Positions 26,027-33,468 of a stretch of 64,000 bases of DNA are shown here, in pieces. Below the pieces are notes generated by a model, which was not told where the DNA came from, searched no databases, and worked only from the letters and a program-made list of their open reading frames with translations. How positions within the stretch are numbered: position 1 is the stretch's first letter; every line of letters begins with the position of its first letter. Position numbers and translations under genes: made by a program. Origin of the DNA: an uncultured Gammaproteobacteria bacterium (GTDB lineage Bacteria > Pseudomonadota > Gammaproteobacteria > Pseudomonadales > Pseudohongiellaceae); the NCBI GenBank assembly GCA_937898685.1, contig CALEJT010000017.1:62001-126000 (forward strand), given 5' to 3'.

Positions 26027-28168
26027 TTACAGCAGGATGCCGCCGAAGTTCACGAAGAACGGAGCGAACACCAGGCTGAGAATGGCGGAGAGTTTGATCA
26101 GAATGTTGAGTGAGGGGCCGGAGGTGTCCTTGAGCGGGTCGCCTACGGTGTCACCGACAACTGCGGCCTTGTGATTGTCGGAGCCCTTGCCGCCGTGATG
26201 GCCCTTCTCGATGTACTTCTTGGCGTTGTCCCAGGCACCACCACTGTTGGAAGACGCGATCGCCAATACGCCGCCGGCGACCAGTGAGCCTGCCAGGATG
26301 CCTGCCACTGCCGGCACACCGAAGAGGAAGCCGGCAACGAGCGGCGTGCCGATGATGAGTACGCCGGGTGCGATCATTTCGCGCAGTGCTGCCTTGGTGG
26401 AGATCGCCACACACTGACCGTACTGAGGTCGCCCCGTGCCTTCCATCAGTCCCGGGATTTCACGGAACTGTCGTCGCACTTCCTCGATCATGTCGAACGC
26501 TGCCGCGCCCACGCTCTGCATGGTCATGGCAGTGAAGAGGAAGGGCAGCACGGCACCGATGAAGAGTGCGGTGTAGACCACGGGATCCAGCAGTGTGATG
26601 GCACTGATGAGATCGTAGGTGGGACCGTACTCGGGCAAGGCACGCATCAGGTTCTGCGAGTGCGTGATGAAGGCGCTGAAAAGCGCCAGCGAAGTCAGGA
26701 TCGCAGCACCGATCGCGAAGCCCTTACCGATGGCGGCCGTGGTATTGCCGGCAGCATCGAGCACGTCGGTGCGACGACGTACTTCCTTATCGAGTCCAAC
26801 CATCTCCGCAATACCTCCGGCGTTGTCGGCCACAGGACCATAGGCATCGATCATGAGCGCAATGACCAGGGTGCCGAGCATGCCGAGCGAGGCGATGGCG
26901 ATGCCGTACATGCCGGCCAGCTGCCACGAGACGAAGATCGCGATGGCGATGGCGATGTAGGGCAACACCGTACTGCGATAGCCGAGTGCAAGACCGAAGA
27001 TGATGTTGGTGGCAGCACCGGTTTCACAGGACTTGGCGATGGCTCGCACCGGCGCGTAATCCCCCGAGGTGTAGTACTCGGTGAGCAGCCCCACGGCGAG
27101 ACCGGCCAGGAGTCCGGCGAGGAAGCAGAAGTACACACCCGTACTGCTATAGGTCTCGCCTTCGATCGCGAAGGTGGCGGGAACCATGTACACGGTGATG
27201 AAGTACATCACGATCGCCATCAGGGCACTTGAGATGAGCAGCAAGCGCTTGAGTGCAGGGCCGACCTGCTCTTCCGTTTTCACCGACACCAGCAGTTTGG
27301 CGATCAGACTCACCGGAATTCCCACCGCGGTGATCATGATGGGATAGAGCATGGCGTCGAGGTTGTTTGCAAAGGCAAGTGCACTGATCACGAGCGCCGC
27401 GCAAGTGCTTTCGGCGCAGGAGCCGAAGAGGTCGGCGCCCATGCCGGCGACATCACCCACGTTGTCACCGACGTTGTCGGCGATCACCGCAGGGTTACGC
27501 GGATCGTCTTCCGGAATACCCTTCTCCACCTTGCCCACGAGGTCGGCACCGACGTCCGCAGCCTTGGTGAAGATGCCACCACCGACACGTGCGAAGAGCG
27601 CGATTGTCGAACCTCCCAGTCCAAAACCAGCGATCACTTCCATCAACACGTTGTTGGGTACGGCGGGCAGAACCCATTTCATGAAGAGATAGATCAGGAT
27701 GAGACCGAGTGTGGCGAGTCCCACGAGCGCGAAGCCCATCACGGCTCCCGAGTTGATCGCGACCACGAAGGCATCGGCCAGACTGTTGCGTGCGGATACG
27801 GTCGTGCGCGCATTGCCGATGGTGGCGATCTTCATACCGATGTAGCCGGACAGAATCGAGATGACGGCACCGAACAGGAAGGCCAACGCAGTCCAGAGGC
27901 CTTCGTTGGCGACGTCGGTTTCGTGGTTGTCGGTAAGTAGTGCGATGAGGATCGCGAAACCCACCATGAAGTACGTGAGCACGCGATATTCCTGTTTCAG
28001 AAAGGCCATGGCTCCTTCGGCGATGGCGCCATGTATTGCTTTGAGTCTACTGCTCTCCTCGGCTTCCAGTCCCAGATCGAGCGGTACCGCAGAAACCCGC
28101 TTCATGTAATAAAAAGCAACCCCCAACCCAAACACGGACAGGGCAACGATCAAAAGCGTTACTGCCAT
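26027..28168 (-). CDS. hppA: Membrane-bound ion-translocating pyrophosphatase
   Basis: A 713-residue integral pyrophosphatase with about 16 membrane helices that couples PPi hydrolysis to H+ or Na+ pumping. The PPi/Mg site is visible in DVGADLVGKVEKGIPEDD and ADNVGDNVGDVAG, and again in the C-terminal DNAKKYIE and AAVVGDTVGDPLKDTSGPS. The diagnostic stretch GNTTAAIGKG has Ala where K+-independent enzymes have Lys (GNTTKA), so this is the K+-dependent type; which ion is pumped is not settled. It stands alone with its own terminator. Confidence 0.95.
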   Translation of the reverse strand: MAVTLLIVALSVFGLGVAFYYMKRVSAVPLDLGLEAEESSRLKAIHGAIAEGAMAFLKQEYRVLTYFMVGFAILIALLTDNHETDVANEGLWTALAFLFGAVISILSGYIGMKIATIGNARTTVSARNSLADAFVVAINSGAVMGFALVGLATLGLILIYLFMKWVLPAVPNNVLMEVIAGFGLGGSTIALFARVGGGIFTKAADVGADLVGKVEKGIPEDDPRNPAVIADNVGDNVGDVAGMGADLFGSCAESTCAALVISALAFANNLDAMLYPIMITAVGIPVSLIAKLLVSVKTEEQVGPALKRLLLISSALMAIVMYFITVYMVPATFAIEGETYSSTGVYFCFLAGLLAGLAVGLLTEYYTSGDYAPVRAIAKSCETGAATNIIFGLALGYRSTVLPYIAIAIAIFVSWQLAGMYGIAIASLGMLGTLVIALMIDAYGPVADNAGGIAEMVGLDKEVRRRTDVLDAAGNTTAAIGKGFAIGAAILTSLALFSAFITHSQNLMRALPEYGPTYDLISAITLLDPVVYTALFIGAVLPFLFTAMTMQSVGAAAFDMIEEVRRQFREIPGLMEGTGRPQYGQCVAISTKAALREMIAPGVLIIGTPLVAGFLFGVPAVAGILAGSLVAGGVLAIASSNSGGAWDNAKKYIEKGHHGGKGSDNHKAAVVGDTVGDPLKDTSGPSLNILIKLSAILSLVFAPFFVNFGGILL

Positions 28169-28298
28169 GCGACTCCCCCAGAAAAGTAGGAAAAAGGTTT
28201 AGAACGGTCTTTTTTATTGCGGTGTTGCGTAAAGCAAACTCACCCTACCACAAAGGGGCAGAGTGACAAACACAAGTTCCAAAACCTGCGGGAGAAGC

Positions 28299-28493
28299 TC
28301 AACGCTTCCTGGGTGGGGGATTTTTGAACAGATCGAGTAGACGCTTGGTGGCCTTGGCTTTGGCCTGAGGATCGTTCTTGGCGGCTTCTTGACGCGCAAC
28401 TTCGAAGCGCTTGCGCAAGGCATCGGCACGCTCTTCCTTGCGCTGATGCACGTGCGGTTCCTTGCGTTTGTTGAAGTCGATGACCTTGCTCAC
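28299..28493 (-). CDS. Small basic hypothetical protein
   Basis: A 64-residue, highly charged protein (MSKVIDFNKRKEP start, then Lys/Arg/Glu/Ala helix, ending NPPPRKR). The ValIleAspPheAsn start followed by a basic helix recalls short DUF4169-like proteins, but I cannot confirm the family. No signal peptide or membrane segment. It lies 18 bases after the lipoprotein gene on the same strand. Confidence 0.55.
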   Translation of the reverse strand: MSKVIDFNKRKEPHVHQRKEERADALRKRFEVARQEAAKNDPQAKAKATKRLLDLFKNPPPRKR

Positions 28494-28511
28494 GACTAGA
28501 CTACCGTCGCA

Positions 28512-29159
28512 TCAAGGTTGAGCGGAGGCCTGCGCGGTAGCTGCCGCGGCTTGCGCGCGCAGTCGCTCTATCTCGGCAGTGAGCTGTTCGATGCGATCGG
28601 TGGCCAGAGGAGTGCTCGGTTGTCCAGTGGCGGGATCGACGTCGGCATATTTGCCCTGCTCGGCATCGAGCAGCTGCACCAACTCTTCCGACAAGGCCAC
28701 CGCCTGACGCAGGGCTGCATTGGCCGAATCCATGGCAGCGGCCTTGGCATTGTTCGCTGCGATGCGTGCCTGCAGTTCCGCCACGCGTGCCTGCTGTTCG
28801 GCGATCTGGCGCGCGCGCTCGGCGGCGCGACGTTGTTCCGCCGCGCGGCGTTCGGCGGCTTCGCGTTCCTGTCGGGCGAGCGCTTCAGCGCGCGCCTGTT
28901 CTTCACGGGCACGGGCCTCGGCTTCGGCACGCGCGCGTTCTTCCTGCTGACGACGCGCTTCTTCCTCACGTGCGCGTTGTTCGGCGAGAAGCTGTTCCTG
29001 ACGCGCGCGTTCGGCTTCGGCAGCGAGACGTTGCTCTTCCGCCGCCTGTGCCGCAAGACGAGCTTCTTCTTCCTGGCGTGCCGTGCTGGCGCAGGCGCTC
29101 AGCCCGAGCATGAGCACTACGGCGGCAAGCAATTTGAATCTAGACGGCATGGAGGTCAT
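28512..29159 (-). CDS. Coiled-coil lipoprotein
   Basis: A 215-residue predicted lipoprotein. A signal peptide ends in a lipobox LSAC (Cys at about residue 21), followed by a long Glu/Ala/Arg-rich helix (about residues 25-150) of coiled-coil character similar in composition to the TolA stalk, and a C-terminal part with a second short heptad region. ATG 29159 has GAGGAA 7 bases upstream. It probably sits on an inner or outer membrane leaflet in the periplasm. Function unknown; envelope-spanning or peptidoglycan-linked roles are guesses. Confidence 0.7.
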   Translation of the reverse strand: MTSMPSRFKLLAAVVLMLGLSACASTARQEEEARLAAQAAEEQRLAAEAERARQEQLLAEQRAREEEARRQQEERARAEAEARAREEQARAEALARQEREAAERRAAEQRRAAERARQIAEQQARVAELQARIAANNAKAAAMDSANAALRQAVALSEELVQLLDAEQGKYADVDPATGQPSTPLATDRIEQLTAEIERLRAQAAAATAQASAQP

Positions 29160-29308
29160 GACGCGCTTCCTCGGATCCAGTGTGGCGCGATGGTAACGCA
29201 AATGCGTACGAGGCGCCCGTCTCCTGGAGCGGTCTCGGCGAAACCGGTATCATGCGCGCCTCTCTGTTTCGCCTCCCATCGAACGCCTTTGGGCGTTGCA
29301 GGATCACC

Positions 29309-30538
29309 ATGACCAAGAAGCACTTCACCACTCGCGCCTTGCACGGCGATCGTCTCAGTGCCCCGGAACACGGCGTGCTGCACAAACCGGTACACAACTC
29401 CGTGGCCTTCGGCTACGAGGACGTACGCGATCTCGTCGCCATCTTCCAGAACCGTAAATCCGGCTTCGCCTACGGGCGTCAGGCCAACCCTACGGCAGAA
29501 GCGCTCGCACGCAAGATCACGGAGATGGAGCGCGGTGTCGGTTCGATTCCATTCAGCACCGGCATGGCCGCCATCGGCGCCACCTTCCTGGCGCTGCTGA
29601 AAGCCGGTGATCACGTGGTGTCGTCTGCGTTCCTGTTCGGCAACACCAACAGTCTGTTCGGCACGCTGCAGAACTTCGGTGTGCAAGTGAGCTTCGTCGA
29701 CGCCACCGATGTGAGCAACGTCGCTGCCGCACTCAAACCCAACACCCGCATGGTGTTCGTGGAGACGATCGCCAACCCCGTCACTCAGGTTGCCGATCTC
29801 GCCGGTATCGGTGATCTCTGTGCCGAACGTGGCGTGCTCTACATCGTGGACAACACGCTCACTTCGCCATGGTTGTTCCAACCCATCGATGTGAAGGCCG
29901 GTCTCGTGATCAATTCATTGACGAAGTACATCGGTGGTCATGGCAACGCTTTGGGTGGCACCGTCACCGACACCGGCGTGTTCGATTGGCAGAGCTATCC
30001 GCACATCGTCGAAGCCTACAAAGGGAACGATGCAAGGACCTGGGGACTGACGCAGATTCGCAAGAAAGGTCTGCGTGACTTCGGTGCCGCCTTGGCGCCG
30101 GAAGCGGCACATCATCTCAGCGTGGGTGCCGACACGCTCGACATGCGCATCGAACGTGCCTGCACGAATGCGCAAGCCGTCGCCGAGTTCTGCGCTGCGC
30201 ATCCGAAGGTCGCGAAGGTGTTCTATCCCGGTCTGCCGCAGCATCCGCAGCACGAGCGCGCCAAGCAGTTGTTCAAACGTTTCGGCGCACTATTGAGCAT
30301 CGAGCTCGCCGAAGGTGTGGATTGCTTCGACTTCCTCAACAAGCTGGAACTCGTGGTCAGCTCCAGCCATCTCGGTGACAACCGTAGCCTCGGCATTCCG
30401 GTGGCTCACACCATCTTCTGGGAGATGGGTCCCGAACGACGCGCGTCGATGGGCGTCGCCGATTCCATGGTGCGGCTCTCGATGGGCATCGAGAACACCG
30501 ACGATCTCCTCGCGGATTTCGCACAGGCCTTGGCGTGA
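29309..30538 (+). CDS. Cys/Met-metabolism PLP enzyme (cystathionine gamma-synthase family)
   Basis: A 409-residue PLP-dependent transsulfuration-family enzyme. The PLP Lys is in NSLTKYIGGHGNALGG, with the Asp of YIVDNTLTSPW holding the cofactor ring and the YGRQANPT start typical. It may act as an O-acylhomoserine sulfhydrylase or a methionine gamma-lyase-like enzyme; sequence alone does not decide. ATG 29309 gives MTKKHFTTRALHGDR. The stop overlaps the Rieske gene start (GTGA), suggesting coupled translation. Confidence 0.85.
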   Translation: MTKKHFTTRALHGDRLSAPEHGVLHKPVHNSVAFGYEDVRDLVAIFQNRKSGFAYGRQANPTAEALARKITEMERGVGSIPFSTGMAAIGATFLALLKAGDHVVSSAFLFGNTNSLFGTLQNFGVQVSFVDATDVSNVAAALKPNTRMVFVETIANPVTQVADLAGIGDLCAERGVLYIVDNTLTSPWLFQPIDVKAGLVINSLTKYIGGHGNALGGTVTDTGVFDWQSYPHIVEAYKGNDARTWGLTQIRKKGLRDFGAALAPEAAHHLSVGADTLDMRIERACTNAQAVAEFCAAHPKVAKVFYPGLPQHPQHERAKQLFKRFGALLSIELAEGVDCFDFLNKLELVVSSSHLGDNRSLGIPVAHTIFWEMGPERRASMGVADSMVRLSMGIENTDDLLADFAQALA

Positions 30539-30894
30539 GCAACTTCGTGGAACTGTGCCGGCTCGATGTAGTGCCGGTGGAAGGCGCCGGTATTTTCAGC
30601 GTCAATGAACGTTCGTTGATCGTCATGCGGCTCGATACGCAGCGCGTGCAGGTGTATCTGAATCGCTGTCCGCATCTCGGCGTGCCGCTCAATTGGGACG
30701 ACAACGTGCTCGATCCCGACGGAGCGTTCATCCAGTGTTCGACGCATGGCGCGCTGTTCGAAAGGGACACGGGGCTGTGCGTCCTGGGTCCCTGCCGCGA
30801 CGATTCGCTGTGGAGCATCGAGAGCCGCATCGAAGGCGGTGCCGTGCTGGTCGATGCCGATGAACTTCCGCCTGCGGGCGGCGGGTTCTATTGA
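30535..30894 (+). CDS. Rieske-type [2Fe-2S] protein
   Basis: A 119-residue small Rieske ferredoxin-like protein. Cluster ligands are CPHLG (Cys, His) and CSTHGALF (Cys, His). It has no membrane anchor or partner oxygenase fused. GTG 30535 overlaps the stop of the preceding PLP enzyme. Such proteins donate electrons or act as redox subunits; the partner is not evident here. Confidence 0.82.
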   Translation: MSNFVELCRLDVVPVEGAGIFSVNERSLIVMRLDTQRVQVYLNRCPHLGVPLNWDDNVLDPDGAFIQCSTHGALFERDTGLCVLGPCRDDSLWSIESRIEGGAVLVDADELPPAGGGFY

Positions 30895-31144
30895 AGCTGT
30901 CACGCCACGGCGCAAGTCCCTGCCATGCGCCGTTTTTTGTCATCCACGCACCAGCTTGAAACCAGTCTCGAGCCTGTGTTTTCCGCGCTTTGTCGGTGGT
31001 AGCACTACCCTGAGGAATCTGGTAGCGTAGCGCGCTTTCTAGAGCTGGCTCAGGTTGTGGAACATCCCACCTGAAGCTCGCCGAGTAGAGGTATGACGGC
31101 CAGGCCCGTTGTGTTCATCACGCATCGACTGCAGGGAACCAAAG

Positions 31145-32302
31145 ATGGCAACAAAGAAAACCGCTACCAAACCACAGGCCGCCAAGAAAGCGGCCAGCTC
31201 TAAAAAAGTGGTGAAGCCGAACACCGCGGCTACGCGGAAGACTCCCGTCGCCAAGAAGGTCGCCGCGAAGAAGCCTGCCACTGCCAAGGCTGCACCGAAG
31301 AAGCAAGCTGCGCCGAAAGCCCCCGCCGTCAAGAAAACCGATACCAAGAAGAAAGCTGCGCCGAAAGCAACAGCTGCAAAAAAACCGATTTCCAAGAAAA
31401 CGACTGAAGCAAGGACTGCTCCCAAGGGTAAAACGGCATCCACTGCGTCCAAGAACGCCAAGTCCGTGAAACCCACCAAGCCGGCCTCGAAGCCCGTCAC
31501 CAAGACGGCGAGCGCACCGAAAGCGAAAGCGCCCGTGGCCAAAGCAAAGGCCAAGGCCGCACCGCCGAAAGCCGCTACGCCGCCGAAAGCGACGAGCAAG
31601 GCTGGCACCAAGACCGTAACCGCTACGGCCAAAGCCAAGGTAGTGACCGCAGCACCGAAGCCCGAGAAGAAGGCGAAGGTGGCACCGGCAGCCACTCCGA
31701 AAGCTGGCACAGAACCTGCTGTCATCAAAACGGCTGATGCCAGCAAGGACGTGCCGAAGCCTGCCCCGGCCAAGGCCTCTAAATCCGTAACCGATACCAG
31801 CATGACTATGAACGCCAAAGCAGCAACCAAAGCCACCGTGACCCCGATCACCGAACGAACAGGCGACGCAAGCTCCGTCACCGGGCCCGTCAACAAGTCC
31901 TTCGTCCCCTATCAGATGAAAGAGGGCGAGGAGTACATGAACGAAGCCCAGAAGGAGCACTTCAAGCGCATCTTGCTCAACTGGCGCAACGAACTGATGC
32001 AGGAGGTGGACCGCACCGTGCATCACATGCAGGACGAAGCAGCCAATCCTCCGGATCCTGCCGACCGTGCGACGCTGGAAGAGGAATTCAGCATCGAACT
32101 GCGTACGCGTGACCGCGAACGCCGTCTGATCAAGAAGATCGACAGCACCATCGAGCTGATCGCCAACGACGATTACGGCTACTGCGAATCCTGCGGTGTC
32201 GAAATCGGCATCCGTCGTCTCGAAGCACGTCCTACCGCCAACAAGTGCATCGACTGCAAGACCCTCGATGAAATCAAGGAAAAGCAGCTCGGCAGCGCTT
32301 AA
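31145..32302 (+). CDS. dksA: DksA with long histone-like N-terminal tail
   Basis: A 385-residue protein made of two parts. Residues 1 to about 250 are a low-complexity Lys/Ala/Pro/Thr tail with many AAKK, PKA and KAAP units, like histone H1 or AlgP, suited to binding DNA or RNA. Residues about 253-385 are a complete DksA: coiled-coil tip DPADRA with both Asp, and the zinc finger CESC...CIDC. DksA binds the RNA polymerase secondary channel and works with ppGpp; E. coli DksA is only 151 residues. ATG 31145 follows AGGGAA. An in-frame internal ATG at 31802 could yield about 166 residues but lacks a ribosome site. gluQ follows, as in E. coli and Pseudomonas. Confidence 0.9.
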   Translation: MATKKTATKPQAAKKAASSKKVVKPNTAATRKTPVAKKVAAKKPATAKAAPKKQAAPKAPAVKKTDTKKKAAPKATAAKKPISKKTTEARTAPKGKTASTASKNAKSVKPTKPASKPVTKTASAPKAKAPVAKAKAKAAPPKAATPPKATSKAGTKTVTATAKAKVVTAAPKPEKKAKVAPAATPKAGTEPAVIKTADASKDVPKPAPAKASKSVTDTSMTMNAKAATKATVTPITERTGDASSVTGPVNKSFVPYQMKEGEEYMNEAQKEHFKRILLNWRNELMQEVDRTVHHMQDEAANPPDPADRATLEEEFSIELRTRDRERRLIKKIDSTIELIANDDYGYCESCGVEIGIRRLEARPTANKCIDCKTLDEIKEKQLGSA

Positions 32303-32344
32303 GCCTCGTCGTCTTACCCGCGGTTGCATCACGCTCACGCGCTG

Positions 32345-33247
32345 ATGGAACCGCGCTCCACATCCCGCTACCGCGGGCGTTTTGCCCCCTCACCCACGGG
32401 CCCTCTGCATCTGGGCTCGCTGGTGGCAGCGCTCGCGAGTTATCTCGACGCCAAGGCCCAGGATGGGCTTTGGCTCGTGCGCATCGAAGACATCGACCCG
32501 CCGCGCGAAGTGCCGCAGGCCAGCGATTGGATCCTACAGGCGCTCGATACGCTCGGACTGCACTGGGACGAAGAGGTGCTGCGCCAGAGTCAGCGCATCA
32601 CAGCTTATGAAGCTGCGTTGCATCAACTCGACCGCAGCGGCCTGATCTTTGCCTGTCGTTGCAGTCGGCAGGACCTGGCGGGACACATCGCCTATCCCGG
32701 CAATTGTCGCGAGCTCGCCCTGCCTTGGCAGGATGGCACGGCGCTGCGCGTGCGCGTGCCCGCGCGACCTCAGCATTTCCATGATCGGCTACAGGGCAAC
32801 TACACGCAGGATCTCGGACGCGAATGCGGCGACTTCGTGGTGCGACGTAAGGATGGCCCCTACTCCTATCAGCTCGCCGTCGTCGTGGACGATGCCTATC
32901 AGGGTGTCACCGACATCGTACGTGGCATCGACCTGTTAGACTCGACGCCACGGCAACTCTATTTGCAGGAGCAACTGCAATTACCGCAGCCGAGCTATGC
33001 GCACGTTCCCGTACTGATCAATCCAGTGACCAAGCAGAAACTCAGCAAACAGAATCTCGCGGAACCGCTCGATCTGGAGCGTCCGGCTCGCACGCTGTGG
33101 CATGCACTTTGGTTGCTCCGTCAAGAACCGCCGCAGGAACTGCATCGGGCGAGTGTCGCAGAGGTGCTGGCCTGGGCGATCGCCCACTGGCGCCCGCAGC
33201 GATTGCAGGGGCTGACTGAAATTCCGCTCGCGTCACCGCCCCTTTGA
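32345..33247 (+). CDS. gluQ: Glutamyl-Q tRNA(Asp) synthetase
   Basis: A 300-residue truncated class I synthetase that attaches glutamate to queuosine of tRNA-Asp. It has the HIGH-type APSPTGPLHLGSL, the KMSKS-like KLSKQN, and zinc ligands in FACRCS and GNCREL. The anticodon-binding domain of GluRS is absent, as expected. ATG 32345 is preferred over TTG 32324. It is 42 bases after dksA. A promoter for the next operon overlaps its stop codon. Confidence 0.93.
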   Translation: MEPRSTSRYRGRFAPSPTGPLHLGSLVAALASYLDAKAQDGLWLVRIEDIDPPREVPQASDWILQALDTLGLHWDEEVLRQSQRITAYEAALHQLDRSGLIFACRCSRQDLAGHIAYPGNCRELALPWQDGTALRVRVPARPQHFHDRLQGNYTQDLGRECGDFVVRRKDGPYSYQLAVVVDDAYQGVTDIVRGIDLLDSTPRQLYLQEQLQLPQPSYAHVPVLINPVTKQKLSKQNLAEPLDLERPARTLWHALWLLRQEPPQELHRASVAEVLAWAIAHWRPQRLQGLTEIPLASPPL

Positions 33248-33271
33248 CCCTGCGAGGCCGCGGGGTATGAT
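33244..33271 (+). promoter_or_regulatory. Sigma-70 promoter for cbrX-cbrA-cbrB
   Basis: TTGACC (33244-33249) and TATGAT (33266-33271) are 16 bases apart. The -35 box overlaps the gluQ stop codon. Start of transcription would be near 33278, about 26 bases before the cbrX ATG. Confidence 0.6.
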
Positions 33272-33303
33272 CCCGGCCCTGCCTTCCACCCCCGTGACCT
33301 TCG

Positions 33304-33468
33304 ATGCGACGCATCTCCCTGCTCATGCTCTTGGTGCTGTTGTCCGCGTACAACACGGAACAAGCGATCAAGGATCAATCGTCCTGGTACAGCCCGTTCC
33401 TGATAGCGCTCGTCGTGATCGCCTTCGCCGCCCTACTGCAGCAGGAAAAAACCAATGATGGCCCTTGA
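33304..33468 (+). CDS. cbrX: CbrX-like small membrane protein
   Basis: A 54-codon frame reading MRRISLLMLLVLLSAYNT and then a second hydrophobic stretch (FLIALVVIAFAALL), so it has one or two short membrane segments. It ends 14 bases inside cbrA, in another frame, which suggests that its translation is coupled to that of the kinase. In Pseudomonas an equally placed small gene, cbrX, is co-transcribed and translationally coupled with cbrA; position, size and overlap support the same name here, although I have not compared sequences. Its own ribosome site is weak. Confidence 0.68.
   Translation: MRRISLLMLLVLLSAYNTEQAIKDQSSWYSPFLIALVVIAFAALLQQEKTNDGP

Noticed and set aside
31039..31896. A Val/Ala/Phe-rich minus-strand frame of 285 codons
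   Set aside because: It is the mirror of the Lys/Ala tail of dksA; its hydrophobic look comes only from antisense AAG/GCC codons.
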